Positions 49,874 to 59,667 of a stretch of 64,000 nucleotides of DNA are shown here, piece by piece. Source of the stretch: Armatimonadota bacterium (lineage in GTDB: Bacteria; Sysuimicrobiota; Sysuimicrobiia; Sysuimicrobiales; Sysuimicrobiaceae); contig JANXCW010000007.1 in assembly GCA_025059775.1 (NCBI GenBank), positions 62,001-126,000 on the forward strand, written 5' to 3'. Made by a program: the position numbers and the translations under genes. The notes beneath the pieces were generated by a model. That model was not told the origin of the DNA. It made no database searches and saw only the letters and a list, made by a program, of their open reading frames with translations. Every line of letters starts with the position of its first letter. The first letter of the stretch is position 1.

Positions 49874-50290
49874 CTATCCCGATTCACCTCGTTGTGTCGG
49901 ATCCTGGGGAACCCACTGCGGGCCCTCGGAGACCCAGGGCGATCCTTCCCGCACGAAGGGCCGCAGCAGGTCCCGCCGGATCAGGCTCACATTCTGCAGG
50001 ATCCGCATACTGAACACGATCACGGCTCCCAGGTAGATATCCACGCCCAGCAGGTCTCCGATGGCCGCCAGGAGGGCAGCCACAAGGGCGTTGACCAGGA
50101 ACCCGCTCGTGAACACCACCAGATCAAACCGCCCCTCCAGCTGCGCCCGGAACCCGCCCAGGAGGGTGTCCAGGGCCGCCAGGACCGCGATGGCCGTGTA
50201 CTTCACGAATCCCAGGGGGATCTCCACCCGGAGCACCAGCCCCAGGAGCACCCCCAGCAGCAGGCCGGCCAAGGGAAACCACACCCTCAT
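49874..50290 (-). CDS. DUF1290 small basic membrane protein (Sbp-like)
   Basis: 138 residues with three or four hydrophobic segments: MRVWFPLAGLLLGVLLGLVL, YTAIAVLAALDTLLGGFRAQ and a third near DLLGVDIYLGAVIVF. This is the Sbp/YlxX (DUF1290) family, usually encoded with a DUF881 protein in cell-division/sporulation neighbourhoods; function unknown. ATG 50290 overlaps the DUF881 stop (ATGA). The C-terminal 25 residues are polar and longer than in typical Sbp. Confidence 0.87.
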   Translation of the reverse strand: MRVWFPLAGLLLGVLLGLVLRVEIPLGFVKYTAIAVLAALDTLLGGFRAQLEGRFDLVVFTSGFLVNALVAALLAAIGDLLGVDIYLGAVIVFSMRILQNVSLIRRDLLRPFVREGSPWVSEGPQWVPQDPTQRGESG

Positions 50291-51024
50291 CGTCCCCCCT
50301 CCCTCTCCGGCTTCGCGAACCGGAACTGGAAGCTCCCCCGGTAGGCGGGCAGCTCCAGTTCGTTCACCGCTTTCACCGTCACCGGGAACTCGAAGGCCAG
50401 CAACAACCCAAGCGGACCGTCGGGGGCCCGGAGGGCACCGAGGAGACGGCTGGGCTCTCCGATGGCGGCGATAACGTAGGGGGGTGCGAGCCGCTTCGTG
50501 TTGCAGAGGATGGTGGTCCCGACACAGCTCAGCCCCGTGGTGGGCGTCATCCGCTCGCCGTTCAGGGCCATGGCTTCCGCTCCGGCTGCCCACAGGGCTG
50601 CCATCACGGCATGGAGGTCCGTGTAGTGGATGAGGGCCAGATTCGGATCGTCTCCAGGCTGGAGAGCGCGAAGACTGTCCCGCAGCTCCACCACCACCCC
50701 GGGGCCCCGGACCGCCCGCACGCCGCTCAGGGCCTGCAGCTCTACCAGCCGCTGACGCATGGCCGCCAGCATGGCCCGGTCCCTGGCCGCGGCATCCGCG
50801 TAGCGCTCCAGCTGCTTGCGCAGCTGGACGATCTCCGTCTCCAGACGCTCCCGGTGGCGGGCCTGTTCCTGCAGGAGGAAGGCGAGCTCCTCCAGCCGCT
50901 GGGAGGGAATCCGTAGCCGCTGCCGGATGGTGTACTCCGCCCGCAGCTGCCAGGTGAACAGGAACCCCACGGCCAGAAGCACAACCCCTAGGGCGGCTTG
51001 GAGGGTTCCACCGGACGCACGCAC
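50287..51024 (-). CDS. DUF881 (YlxW-like) membrane-anchored protein
   Basis: 245 residues from GTG 51024: one N-terminal membrane span (LQAALGVVLLAVGFLFTWQL), a charged coiled-coil of about 55 residues, and the DUF881 domain (GVRAVRGPGVVVELRDS, LIHYTDLHAVMAALWAAGAEAMALNGERM, PPYVIAAIGEPSRLLGAL). The DUF1290-DUF881 pair is a hallmark of Firmicute-like division loci. GTG 51024 is favoured over GTG 51057 because TATACT lies six bases ahead, implying a leaderless start. Confidence 0.85.
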   Translation of the reverse strand: MRASGGTLQAALGVVLLAVGFLFTWQLRAEYTIRQRLRIPSQRLEELAFLLQEQARHRERLETEIVQLRKQLERYADAAARDRAMLAAMRQRLVELQALSGVRAVRGPGVVVELRDSLRALQPGDDPNLALIHYTDLHAVMAALWAAGAEAMALNGERMTPTTGLSCVGTTILCNTKRLAPPYVIAAIGEPSRLLGALRAPDGPLGLLLAFEFPVTVKAVNELELPAYRGSFQFRFAKPEREGGR

Positions 51025-51036
51025 ACTTCTAGTATA
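51025..51036 (-). promoter_or_regulatory. -10 box TATACT six bases before GTG (DUF881 operon)
   Basis: Minus-strand TATACT (51031-51036) followed by AGAAGT then GTG 51024. Same layout as 35301. No usable ribosome site, no clear -35. A leaderless mRNA is likely. Confidence 0.5.
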
Positions 51037-51069
51037 CGTCCGGCCGCCGGGTTCCACGAGGGGATTCGT

Positions 51070-51705
51070 TCAAGCCTGCCTTCCCTCCAGCTTCTTCTTG
51101 ATCCGCTTGAGCCGGAACACATCCTCCCGGGCCCGCTGCTCCAGCACTTCGTTGATGTACCGGATCTCGGCCCGGATGCGGGGGATTACCACCTGCTCCA
51201 GGGCGTTCACCCGACGCGTGGTCTTCTTGATCTCCTCCCCGATCTTACGCAACCGCAGCTCCGTAGTGGCCACCTCCAGGATGGCGTCCAGGACCCGCTC
51301 GAAAGCCTCCGTACTCTCCAGGGTCCGCATGCTCACCGCGGTGGGGCTGAGCCCTCGTTCCAGGAAGGACCGGTGAACCCGCTGCACCCGAACCTCCGGC
51401 ACCTTGATGCCCCAGATGTTCCGGATCTCGATGTCCACCAACGTCGGGCTGCGTTCCACCAGGGCCGCGGCCTCCAAGGCCTGACGCCCCTCCACCGCCT
51501 TCGCCAGGCTCAGGATGATGTATGCCTTCTCGCACGCGGCGTTCAGGCGATCCCGGGCCTCCAGGGCTTGCCGGACCACCCGGAAGAACTCCGCTACTAA
51601 TGCATCCCGCTTGCGCTTGAGGAGGTCTACTCCCTGCAGGGCCACCCGCAGCTGATTCTTGCGCTGCAGGAGGTTCATCCGGGTAGGGCTTACGAGTTCC
51701 GGCAT
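51070..51705 (-). CDS. atpD: V/A-type ATPase subunit D
   Basis: 211 residues, nearly all coiled-coil. The N-terminus PTRMNLLQRKNQLRVALQGVDLLKRKRDAL and the C-terminal helix (KKTTRRVNALEQVVIPRIRAEIRYI) are the two long antiparallel helices of the central rotor stalk. Subunit D turns inside the A3B3 head. Last gene of the operon, 46 bases after atpB. Confidence 0.95.
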   Translation of the reverse strand: MPELVSPTRMNLLQRKNQLRVALQGVDLLKRKRDALVAEFFRVVRQALEARDRLNAACEKAYIILSLAKAVEGRQALEAAALVERSPTLVDIEIRNIWGIKVPEVRVQRVHRSFLERGLSPTAVSMRTLESTEAFERVLDAILEVATTELRLRKIGEEIKKTTRRVNALEQVVIPRIRAEIRYINEVLEQRAREDVFRLKRIKKKLEGRQA

Positions 51706-51751
51706 ACTCTGCGCTCCTTTTGCTCAGCTCCCGCACTCCCGGGGTCCTGTG

Positions 51752-53167
51752 CTACAGCCGTTCCTCTTCCTCCCACAGCTGCCGAATCACCTCTCCGAAG
51801 TAGTACTTCTCCACGTGATCCTGCTTCACCCGCTTCAGTTCCTCCCGCGGGAACATGGAGAGGAGCTTCCAGCCCAGGTTAAGGGTCTCTGTGATGGATC
51901 GCTCCGTGTTGCCCTGGTTGAGGAACTCCCGCTCGAAGGCCTCCGCGAACCGCAGGTAGAGCCGATCCCGCTCCGTGAGGGCCTCCTCCCCGATGATGGC
52001 CACCAGGCGTCGCAGGTCCACGCCGTTCGCGTACACGGAGAAGAGCTGGTCCTTGAGTCCCGCGTGGTCCTCCCGGGTGCGGCCGGGGCCGATGCCGTCG
52101 TTCATCAGCCGCGAGAGGCTCGGCAGGGGGTTGATGGGGGGGTAGATCCCCTGGCGGTGCAGGGCCCGGCTCAAGACGATCTGCCCCTCCGTGATGTATC
52201 CCGTGAGGTCCGGAATGGGGTGCGTGATGTCGTCGTCCGGCATGGTGAGGATGGGGATCTGGGTCACGGATCCCTTGCGGCCCTGGATGCGGCCCGCGCG
52301 CTCGTAGATGGTGGCGAGGTCCGTGTACATATAGCCCGGATATCCGCGTCGGCCCGGGATCTCCTCCCGCGCGGCCCCGATCTCCCTGAGGCTCTCGCAG
52401 TAGTTCGTCATGTCCGTGAGGATAACGAGCACGTGCTTGTCCAGCTCGAAGGCAAGGTACTCCGCGGTGGTCAGCGCCAGCCGAGGGGTCATGAGGCGCT
52501 CGATGGTGGGGTCATCCGCCAGGTTCAGGAACACCACACTGCGGGACAACGCTCCCGTGGCCTCGAACTGCTCGATGAAGAAAGCGGCCTCCCGCTGGGT
52601 GATCCCCATGGCCGCGAACACCACCGCGAACTCCTCCGCCTCTCCCAGCACCTTGGCCTGCCGGGCGATCTGGGCCGCCAGCTCGTTGTGGGGCAGCCCC
52701 GCGCCGGAGAAGATGGGGAGCTTCTGGCCGCGCACCAAGGTGTTGAGGCCATCGATGCTGCTGATCCCCGTCTGGATGAACTCTTGAGGCCGCTGCCGGG
52801 CCGCGGGGTTGATGGGGGAGCCGATGATGGGCAGCCGCTTCTCCGGAATAATGGGCGGCAGCCCGTCGATGGGCTCCCCCCGGCCGTTAAACCGTCGGCC
52901 GATGATCTCCGGGCTCACCCCGAACCGGGCGACGTCCTCCCGGAGGCTCACGGAGGTGCGGGCCACGTCGAGGCCCGTGGTCTCCTCGAACACCTGGATC
53001 ACCGCGTGCTGCTCGCTGACCTCGATCACCTGTCCCCCGCGGATGCGGCCGTCTGGCAGGTGGATGTTCACGATGGCCCCGTAGGCCAGGTCGCGGGCCC
53101 CCTCCACGAACAACAGAGGCCCGGAGATGTAGGAGATGGACTGATAGCGTTTGGTAGCCAGTTCCAT
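51752..53167 (-). CDS. atpB: V/A-type ATPase non-catalytic subunit B
   Basis: 471 residues of the B subunit: [12 protein letters not shown] near the N-terminus, [35 protein letters not shown] with a degenerate P-loop (SGAGLPHN instead of a GKT loop), [14 protein letters not shown] and [23 protein letters not shown]. It alternates with A in the hexameric head and binds nucleotide without catalysis. ATG 53167 follows AGGAGGGGGGAGG. Confidence 0.97.
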   Translation of the reverse strand: MELATKRYQSISYISGPLLFVEGARDLAYGAIVNIHLPDGRIRGGQVIEVSEQHAVIQVFEETTGLDVARTSVSLREDVARFGVSPEIIGRRFNGRGEPIDGLPPIIPEKRLPIIGSPINPAARQRPQEFIQTGISSIDGLNTLVRGQKLPIFSGAGLPHNELAAQIARQAKVLGEAEEFAVVFAAMGITQREAAFFIEQFEATGALSRSVVFLNLADDPTIERLMTPRLALTTAEYLAFELDKHVLVILTDMTNYCESLREIGAAREEIPGRRGYPGYMYTDLATIYERAGRIQGRKGSVTQIPILTMPDDDITHPIPDLTGYITEGQIVLSRALHRQGIYPPINPLPSLSRLMNDGIGPGRTREDHAGLKDQLFSVYANGVDLRRLVAIIGEEALTERDRLYLRFAEAFEREFLNQGNTERSITETLNLGWKLLSMFPREELKRVKQDHVEKYYFGEVIRQLWEEEERL

Positions 53168-53179
53168 GCCTCCCCCCTC

Positions 53180-54934
53180 CTAACTGGCCCGTACCGCGGC
53201 CCGCAGATCCTCCCGCAGCCGGCGCAGGAAGTCCTCGGTATAGGCGGGGAACCGATCGGCAGGCACCTCCTTCATCCGGGCGATCTCCTGAATGTGCGGG
53301 AGGTTCAGGATGTCGTCCATGGGCATGCCCCGGTGTAGGGCCGCGAGCGCCTCGTCGTAGAAGCTCAGGATCGCCTTCAGGATGCCGTACGACTTGATGG
53401 GCGGGCAGTAGGCGTCCACCTCGGAGAAGGCGGACTGCTGCAGGAAGTCCTCCCGCAGCATCTTGCCCGCCTCGATCACCAGCCGCTGGTCATCCTGCAG
53501 GGCGTCGGGGCCCACCAGCTGCACGATCTCCTGCAGCTCCGCCTCCTGCTGCAGGAGGGCGCTGGCGCGGTTGCGCAGCTCCCCGAAGTCCTCCGGAAGG
53601 TTGTGTCGGTACCACTCCCGGAACAGGGGGGTGTAGAGGCTGTAGGACCGCAGCCAGTGGATGGCGGGGAAGTGCCGCCGGTGGGCGAGGGAGGCATCGA
53701 GAGACCAGAAGGTCCCCACGATGCGCAGGGTGGCCTGGGTCACGGGCTCGGAGAGGTCGCCGCCCGGCGGGGAGACGGCACCGACCACGGTGATGGCCCC
53801 CCACCGTTCTGGACGGCCCAGACACACCACCCGGCCCGCCCGCTCGTAGAAGGCCGCAAGCCGGCTCGAAAGGTAGGGCGGGTACCCCTCCTCCGCGGGC
53901 ATCTCTTCCAGGCGGCTGGAGATCTCCCGCATGGCTTCGGCCCAGCGGCTGGTGGAGTCTGCCATCAACGCCACCTTGTAGCCCTGGTCCCGCCAGTACT
54001 CCGCCATGGTGATGCCCGTGTACACGCTGGCCTCCCGGGCGGCCACGGGCATGTTGCTGGTGTTCGCGATGATGATGGTGCGCTCCATGAGGGGCCGGCC
54101 CGTGCGGGGGTCTTCCAGCTCCGGGAACTCGTCCAGCACATGGGTCATCTCGTTGCCCCGCTCCCCGCAGCCCACGTAGATGATCACATCCGCGTCCGCC
54201 CACTTGGCCAGGGTCTGCTGCATCACGGTCTTGCCGCTCCCAAATGGCCCCGGGATGGCCGCGGTCCCGCCCATGGCCACGGGGAACAGCACATCGATGA
54301 TCCGCTGTCCGGTCACCAAGGGCTCCCGGGGATCCAGACGGCGCGCGACTGGACGGGCTAGGCGCACGGGCCAGGTGTGCATAAGACGCACTTCCAGACC
54401 GTTCTCCAGACGTGCCACCGCATCCATCACCGTGAACTCGCCCTCACGGATCTCCGCCACCCGGGAGGGCTTCGCATCCGGGGGCACCAGAATTCGATGT
54501 ACCAGTCCGAACTCCTGGACCTCCCCGATCACGTCTCCCGGCCCCACCTCCTCCCCCACGGAGACCCGGGGACGGAAGGACCAGCGGCGGTTCCGGTCGA
54601 GGGCGGGAGCCACCGCCCCGCGCCGGATGAAGTCCCCCTGCTGCCGCCGGACCTCCGGGAGAGGCCGTTGGATCCCATCGTAGATGTTGCTCAGGAGCCC
54701 CGGCCCCAGCTCCACCGTCAGCGGCAGCCCCGTGCTCTCCACGGGCTCGCCCACATACAGGCCGCTGGTGTCCTCGTACACCTGGATGAAGGCGGTGTCC
54801 CCGCTGAGACGGATGATCTCTCCCACCAGCCTCTCCTTCCCAACCCGGACGATGTCGTACATCCGGGTCCCCCGCATACCCCGGGCGATCACCGCGGGTC
54901 CCGCGATTCGGATGATCTCTCCCTGGATGGCCAC
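53180..54934 (-). CDS. atpA: V/A-type ATPase catalytic subunit A
   Basis: 584 residues. Walker A is GPFGSGKTV around residue 233, preceded by [12 protein letters not shown], and followed by [12 protein letters not shown] with the catalytic-glutamate region, [28 protein letters not shown] and [17 protein letters not shown]. The insert of about 90 residues ahead of the P-loop (the non-homologous region typical of A subunits) is present. Catalyses ATP synthesis or hydrolysis coupled to ion flow. Twelve bases separate it from atpB. Confidence 0.97.
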   Translation of the reverse strand: MAIQGEIIRIAGPAVIARGMRGTRMYDIVRVGKERLVGEIIRLSGDTAFIQVYEDTSGLYVGEPVESTGLPLTVELGPGLLSNIYDGIQRPLPEVRRQQGDFIRRGAVAPALDRNRRWSFRPRVSVGEEVGPGDVIGEVQEFGLVHRILVPPDAKPSRVAEIREGEFTVMDAVARLENGLEVRLMHTWPVRLARPVARRLDPREPLVTGQRIIDVLFPVAMGGTAAIPGPFGSGKTVMQQTLAKWADADVIIYVGCGERGNEMTHVLDEFPELEDPRTGRPLMERTIIIANTSNMPVAAREASVYTGITMAEYWRDQGYKVALMADSTSRWAEAMREISSRLEEMPAEEGYPPYLSSRLAAFYERAGRVVCLGRPERWGAITVVGAVSPPGGDLSEPVTQATLRIVGTFWSLDASLAHRRHFPAIHWLRSYSLYTPLFREWYRHNLPEDFGELRNRASALLQQEAELQEIVQLVGPDALQDDQRLVIEAGKMLREDFLQQSAFSEVDAYCPPIKSYGILKAILSFYDEALAALHRGMPMDDILNLPHIQEIARMKEVPADRFPAYTEDFLRRLREDLRAAVRAS

Positions 54935-54946
54935 GGCTCTCCCTCC

Positions 54947-55267
54947 CTACCGCAACTTCACATAGAACCCGATGTGCTCCTTCACCAGGCGCGCGATGTA
55001 CTCCTCCCCGGACTCCAGTCGCGCCCGGGGAGCCGGAAAGGGCACGAGCACGGGGAGGTCCCTCCCCCGCAGGGCCCGCCGGATCTCCTCCTCCGCTCCC
55101 TCGAGCAGGGCCTCGTTCACCGCCACGAGGCCGTAGTCCCCCCGGAGCACCTCCCGGAGGCCCCCCACCACCCCTTCAGGGGTTTCGGCCTCGAAGACCT
55201 CAGCCCCTGCCAGTCGGAAACCCGTGGCGGTCTCCGAGTCCGTGATCACAGCCACCCGGTACCGCAT
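54947..55267 (-). CDS. atpF: V/A-type ATPase subunit F
   Basis: 106 residues. VAVITDSETATGFRLAGAEVF is the family N-terminal strand-helix, with YGLVAVNEALLEG in the second half. F joins D in the central stalk. It lies between atpC and atpA in the same operon (6 and 12 base gaps). Confidence 0.93.
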   Translation of the reverse strand: MRYRVAVITDSETATGFRLAGAEVFEAETPEGVVGGLREVLRGDYGLVAVNEALLEGAEEEIRRALRGRDLPVLVPFPAPRARLESGEEYIARLVKEHIGFYVKLR

Positions 55268-55273
55268 CTCCGG

Positions 55274-56302
55274 CTACACCAGGGCCATCTCCCGGCGGAC
55301 CAGATCCCGGGGAATCCCCAGGGCCTTGCTCCGGGCGATGAGGCGCAGATTTCGGATCTCACTACTCAGCATGGTGAGGAATCCGATCACCACGTCAATT
55401 CCGAGCGGATCCCCCAGATAGAGCATGGCGAGCCGGCGGGTGCTCTCCTCCTCCAAGGAGCGCTCCACCTCACCCGCCGTCTGGCCCTCCGGGTGGATCC
55501 CCCGCCCGCGCAGCTCCCGCAGACCGAACTCCGCGGTCTGCGGATCCGCCAGGTTCAGGAACACCTCCCGGCTCACCACGCTTCCCCCGGGGAGGAAAAA
55601 GCGCTCCCGCTCCTCCCGGGAGAGTTCCCCAAGCTGCTGGAGCTTAAACGCGGTCTTCACGTTCGTGTAGTCGATCTGCATCCGGATCACATCCCGGACC
55701 AGCGTCTCATTGTGCCCCATGCCCCGGGCCGTGCGAAGGGCCCACTCGAAGTACCCCCGGTCCAGGTTCAGCTCCAGGCTCAGCAGATCCCGCGTGGACT
55801 CGTACTGCCGGATCGCCGCAAGCAGCGTCTCCGCCAGCGGGTGCTCCCAGGTGGCCAGGGTACCGGCCAGGGCCGCGAGGTCCGGCTGCGCCAGCAGTTC
55901 CCGGAGCCGGACCTCCGTGAGCTCCCCCGCGGGGATCAGGTTCTGTTCCGTCTCCTCCGGAGAATACCCCGCGTGCTTTGCCCGGAGGATGGTGCGCAGG
56001 TTGTGGAGATCCCACTGGATCAAAAACACCCGGATCAGGGCCCTGGCCCTCCCCTCTGAAAACCCCAGGATCTTCTGGGCAGTTTTCTGGAAGTTCCGCA
56101 TCAAGGCCTCGTCCACCGCCCGCAAGCCCTGGTACCGGGTGAGGGCCTCCTGTAACTCAGGCCCGTAGGGCGTGTTGCTCAGAGCATGGATGAAGCTCTC
56201 CAGGTCCGCAAGCCCCAACAACTCCTCCAGGCGGCCGGGCGGCAGCAGCCGGGATCGCATGCCCTTCACCCGGGCGTTGATGTAGCCGAAGTCCTCCGGC
56301 AC
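55274..56302 (-). CDS. atpC: V/A-type ATPase subunit C
   Basis: 342 residues. DFGYINARVKGMRSRLLPPGRLEEL is the conserved opening of the AtpC/NtpC family, and the three-domain helical repeat pattern (e.g. WDLHNLRTILRAKHAGYS) follows. It links the rotor stalk to the membrane ring. ATG 56302 lies 6 bases after the atpE stop. Confidence 0.93.
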   Translation of the reverse strand: MPEDFGYINARVKGMRSRLLPPGRLEELLGLADLESFIHALSNTPYGPELQEALTRYQGLRAVDEALMRNFQKTAQKILGFSEGRARALIRVFLIQWDLHNLRTILRAKHAGYSPEETEQNLIPAGELTEVRLRELLAQPDLAALAGTLATWEHPLAETLLAAIRQYESTRDLLSLELNLDRGYFEWALRTARGMGHNETLVRDVIRMQIDYTNVKTAFKLQQLGELSREERERFFLPGGSVVSREVFLNLADPQTAEFGLRELRGRGIHPEGQTAGEVERSLEEESTRRLAMLYLGDPLGIDVVIGFLTMLSSEIRNLRLIARSKALGIPRDLVRREMALV

Positions 56303-56308
56303 CCGTCC

Positions 56309-56890
56309 CTACCCTCCCCAGAGGATGTCCGCCACCTCCGAGAGCAGCAGCTGGCGTGCCCGCTCCAGGCGCGAAAGAAGGGTGTTCTCCACCACGAAGC
56401 GGCCGTCCGTGCTGCGGACCCGCACACCTCCCCATAGCTCCGGACTCGGCCGCACTTCCGCCTCCAGGCCCAGGGTCTGTACCGCGGCCTGGACGAGGGG
56501 GAGGTCCCGCTCCGCGCACTCCACCACCACCCGGTCCCGGAACCCTGCCACCGCCTCCTGGAGGAGCCCCCGGAGGACCGGCTCGTAGCGAGCGGGATCC
56601 TGGCTCAGACGCTCCAACTCCTGCCGGGCCCGCCGGAAGACCTCCTCGATCTGCTCGTCCTTTGCCGCGAGCACCAGGGACGTGGCCTGCAACTGTGCCA
56701 CGCCCCGCGCCCGGGTGCGGGCTGCCTCCAGCTCCGCGTCCACCCGTCGGCGATGGGCCTCCAGGAGGTTCGCAGCTTCTGCCTCCGCCTGCTGGAGGAG
56801 ATCCCGCGCTCGCTGGCGCGCCTCCTCCAGCAGGCGTTCCCGTTCCGCCTGGGCCTCCCGCTCGAGCAGGCTGATGAGCTCCGAGCTCAT
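56309..56890 (-). CDS. atpE: V/A-type ATPase subunit E
   Basis: 193 residues: a long helical N-terminal half (LLEREAQAERERLLEEARQR and following heptads) and a globular C-terminal part (VVECAERDLPLVQAAVQTLG, WGGVRVRSTDGRFVVENTLLSRLE). It pairs with G in the peripheral stators. It starts at ATG 56890, one base after the atpK stop. Confidence 0.93.
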   Translation of the reverse strand: MSSELISLLEREAQAERERLLEEARQRARDLLQQAEAEAANLLEAHRRRVDAELEAARTRARGVAQLQATSLVLAAKDEQIEEVFRRARQELERLSQDPARYEPVLRGLLQEAVAGFRDRVVVECAERDLPLVQAAVQTLGLEAEVRPSPELWGGVRVRSTDGRFVVENTLLSRLERARQLLLSEVADILWGG

Positions 56891-56891
56891 C

Positions 56892-57218
56892 TTAGATGCG
56901 CCCGATGAGGAAGAAGGCCACCAGGAACCCGAGGATGATCATGGTCTCCGGCAGGGCTAGGAACACCAGCATGAGGCCTCCGATCTCCGGACGCTCCGCC
57001 ATCGCTCCGGCCGCGGCGGCACCGATGCGGGATTGCGCCCACGCGGTGCCCAGCGCCCCGAAGGCCACCGCGAGGGCGGCCGCAATCCCCAGCAGCCCTG
57101 CACGGGCCCCGTCTCCAGCAGGTCGGGCCTCCGGTGCCTCCGCGGCGAGGGCGGGCATGGCCACCGCCCCGATCAGGGCGAGACCGAGGAGAAGCCAGAG
57201 TACAGCGCGCATGCGCAT
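56892..57218 (-). CDS. atpK: V/A-type ATPase proteolipid (c-ring) subunit K
   Basis: 108 residues. An N-terminal signal-like helix (LWLLLGLALIGAVAMPALA), then two ring helices: GLLGIAAALAVAFGALGTAWAQ and MLVFLALPETMIILGFLVAFF, with the ion-carrying glutamate in LPET. A single hairpin with one carboxylate, plus a cleavable-looking leader, resembles the Thermus c-subunit. ATG 57218 (codon 1) follows GGGAGGTGAGT; ATG 57212 is an alternative. No sodium-specific motif is evident, so coupling ion is undecided. Confidence 0.92.
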   Translation of the reverse strand: MRMRAVLWLLLGLALIGAVAMPALAAEAPEARPAGDGARAGLLGIAAALAVAFGALGTAWAQSRIGAAAAGAMAERPEIGGLMLVFLALPETMIILGFLVAFFLIGRI

Positions 57219-57220
57219 AC

Positions 57221-59191
57221 TCACCTCCCTGTGCGTTGAAATGGCCGGTAGGGTTCCCCGGCTTCCTCGTGGTACTTCACCTTCGTGAAGAACTCCACCC
57301 AGTGCAGACGCGCGGGCTGAATCACGTGCCCCACAATGGTAAACACGAAGAACAGGACTTGGGCAAGAGCGGAAATCAACGAGCCCACCACGACACCCAC
57401 AACCCCCCGCGCTCCGAAGGTCTCCGCCATGCTGGGCCCCAGCTCGTTGGCGGCGCTCGCGAGAGCCGCCGCCGCGAGACCGAAGGCCATGAGCCGGGCA
57501 TGGGAGAGGATGTGCCCGAAAGCGGTGGCAGACTCCAGGAACCACATGGGGTTCGCGGCCCGGAAGGCCAGTCCCAGCGCGAAGACCACCAGCCCCGCCC
57601 AGAGGAAGTACCAACTGAGGGAGATCACGGCCGCGGGCAGCATCCCCGACATACCGCCCAGGAGCAACAGCACCCACGTGAGGACCAGGATCATCACCGC
57701 GCTCTCGAAAATACCCCGGAGGTGGCGGTGTCGGACGGCCATCCCCAGGTGTCCCAAGAGACCCCCGTAGATCATGAGCATCCCCAGGAGCACGATGAGC
57801 TGGAAGTAGAGGTCCCGATGCGCGTGGACCCGATCGAAAATGGGGCGCAGGTGAAACAGCAGCTCCGGAAGGTTGCCGAACACCTCCGCGTACAGGACCC
57901 CGAAGACCATGACCCAGAAGGCCACCACCCGCACGATCCAGGAGACCGCCCCTAGGATCTCCGGATGCATCCGGATGTTCAGAAGGGGGATCTCCAGGCC
58001 TTCCCCCCGGCGTGCCCGGTTACGCAGTGTCCAGCCGAGCAGGAAAAACAAAGCCCCGTATCCCACATCTCCGATCACCAAGCCTACGAACAGGGGGAAT
58101 GTCAGGGCCAGCAGGGGCGTGGGATCCCAGGTTCCATACCTGGGAGGCCGGAAAATGGAGAGCAGCAGCTGGAAGGGCCGGATGGGCGCGGGGTTCTCCA
58201 GCGCCACCGGGATGTGGGCTGCCTCCTCCTCGTCGTGGGGGTCCGCGGGCGTGTCGTAGACCACCACCTGGTCCCCGAAAGCCCGGCGCACGGCGGCCCG
58301 CAGCCTCGGGACCTCTCGGGTGGGCACCCACCCCTGCACGATGAAGGTGTAGCGGGACTGAGCGAAGGCGGGTAGAACCTGAAGCTTGGCAAGCTCGTCC
58401 CGGAGGTAGGCCGCGATGGCCTGCACCGTTCCCCGGTGCTCCCGGCTCAGGGCTTCCAGCTGACCCTTCAGGTTCTCGATCTCCCGGGGCAATTCCTCCC
58501 GCCGCCGTTCCATCTCCTGGACCGCCTCCAGAGCAGGACGATCCGCGAACCGGGCGGGCAGGCGCAACTCCGTGATGCCCGCCCGCTGGAGTAGGGATCG
58601 CACCCCATCCCCATCCCGCCGGTGGAAGGCCACCACCACCCCCGTGGTCTGCTCGTCGATCTGACGGGCCACCACCTCCACCCGCCCTTCGGTGAGCCGT
58701 CGCAGCTCCTGCTGGAGCCCCGCGACCACGGGGGTCGCCTTCCCCTTCAGGACAAACCCGTAGGTCTCGAAGTGCCGGCTCCCCTGCAGGGCCCCGAGAA
58801 GCGGGGAGAGGACCCGAAGCGCGTTCTCATAGGCCCGGATGAGCTCCAGCTCCTCCTCCGCCTCCAGACGCTTCCGGACCAGCTCCCGGGCCGGCTGCTC
58901 GATAGACTCCAGGATGGCCGCCAGCTCCTCCAGGGAGCGCGTTCCCAGGTCCGGAATGGGGGTGGGCCCGGTCCGGGGGAGGAGGTTCAACAGACCCGTG
59001 GTGCGGGCGAGCAGGGCTTCCAACCGGCGCTGTTCCTCCTCGCTTCCGGGCTCCACGGGGCGGACCGCGGGGACCTCCTCTGCCTCCACCCGGTCCACAT
59101 GTACCACCCCGAGGCGCTGCACCACATCCGTGACTTCCCCGAGCAGCCGCTTAGGGCCCAGGAGGAGCACCCGGCTCATTTCCACGATCAT
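57221..59191 (-). CDS. atpI: V/A-type ATPase subunit I (a-like)
   Basis: 656 residues: a soluble N-terminal half (about 1-330) with coiled-coils (KLEAEEELELIRAYENALRVL) and a C-terminal half with about seven to eight membrane spans (YGTWDPTPLLALTFPLFVGL, VFTIVGHVIQPARLHWVEFF). The conserved arginine region RLHWVEFF lies near the C-terminus. It provides the ion half-channels of the stator. It precedes atpK by two bases. Length and layout match the Thermus I subunit. Confidence 0.95.
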   Translation of the reverse strand: MIVEMSRVLLLGPKRLLGEVTDVVQRLGVVHVDRVEAEEVPAVRPVEPGSEEEQRRLEALLARTTGLLNLLPRTGPTPIPDLGTRSLEELAAILESIEQPARELVRKRLEAEEELELIRAYENALRVLSPLLGALQGSRHFETYGFVLKGKATPVVAGLQQELRRLTEGRVEVVARQIDEQTTGVVVAFHRRDGDGVRSLLQRAGITELRLPARFADRPALEAVQEMERRREELPREIENLKGQLEALSREHRGTVQAIAAYLRDELAKLQVLPAFAQSRYTFIVQGWVPTREVPRLRAAVRRAFGDQVVVYDTPADPHDEEEAAHIPVALENPAPIRPFQLLLSIFRPPRYGTWDPTPLLALTFPLFVGLVIGDVGYGALFFLLGWTLRNRARRGEGLEIPLLNIRMHPEILGAVSWIVRVVAFWVMVFGVLYAEVFGNLPELLFHLRPIFDRVHAHRDLYFQLIVLLGMLMIYGGLLGHLGMAVRHRHLRGIFESAVMILVLTWVLLLLGGMSGMLPAAVISLSWYFLWAGLVVFALGLAFRAANPMWFLESATAFGHILSHARLMAFGLAAAALASAANELGPSMAETFGARGVVGVVVGSLISALAQVLFFVFTIVGHVIQPARLHWVEFFTKVKYHEEAGEPYRPFQRTGR

Positions 59192-59197
59192 CGGTCC

Positions 59198-59533
59198 TTA
59201 CCCCCGGAGGACCGCCTCCACCACGCGTCGAACGGCCTCGTCCATCCGCTGCTGGGCCTGGACGCGGAGGCGCTCCGCTTCCTCCCGGGCCCGCTCCAGG
59301 GCCCACTCCCGGGCGGCCCGGCCCTCCGCCTCCGCCCGTTCCCGGGCCTCCCGCTCCAACCGGGCGATCTCCTGCTGGGCCCGCTCCCGAATGCGGGCTG
59401 CCTCCGCTTCCGCCTCCACCACCATGCGCTCCGCCTCCGCCCTGGCCTCCGCGACCAGGCGCTCCAGTTCCTGCTCCTTTTTCGCGATCACGAGCAGGAT
59501 GTTGTCCTGTTTGGCGTCCCGTTCGTGCGCCAT
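59198..59533 (-). CDS. atpG: V/A-type ATPase peripheral stalk subunit G
   Basis: 111 residues from ATG 59533. Almost entirely heptad coiled-coil of E, A and R (EQELERLVAEARAEAERMVV, EREARERAEAEGRAAREWAL). This is the G/H stator helix that pairs with E. First gene of the operon G-I-K-E-C-F-A-B-D, six bases ahead of atpI. Assignment rests on context and composition, as low-complexity coiled-coils are not specific. Confidence 0.8.
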   Translation of the reverse strand: MAHERDAKQDNILLVIAKKEQELERLVAEARAEAERMVVEAEAEAARIRERAQQEIARLEREARERAEAEGRAAREWALERAREEAERLRVQAQQRMDEAVRRVVEAVLRG

Positions 59534-59667
59534 TCTCGGACCCCGAACCCGAACTTCTAGACGAGAAGCGGGGCCCGCATCCCCACCAAGGACGCGAACC
59601 ACCGCTTCGCCTCCCTCATGCTAGCACACCCTGCGCCTGCGGCACGCAAGAATTCCCTTCCCGGGGT

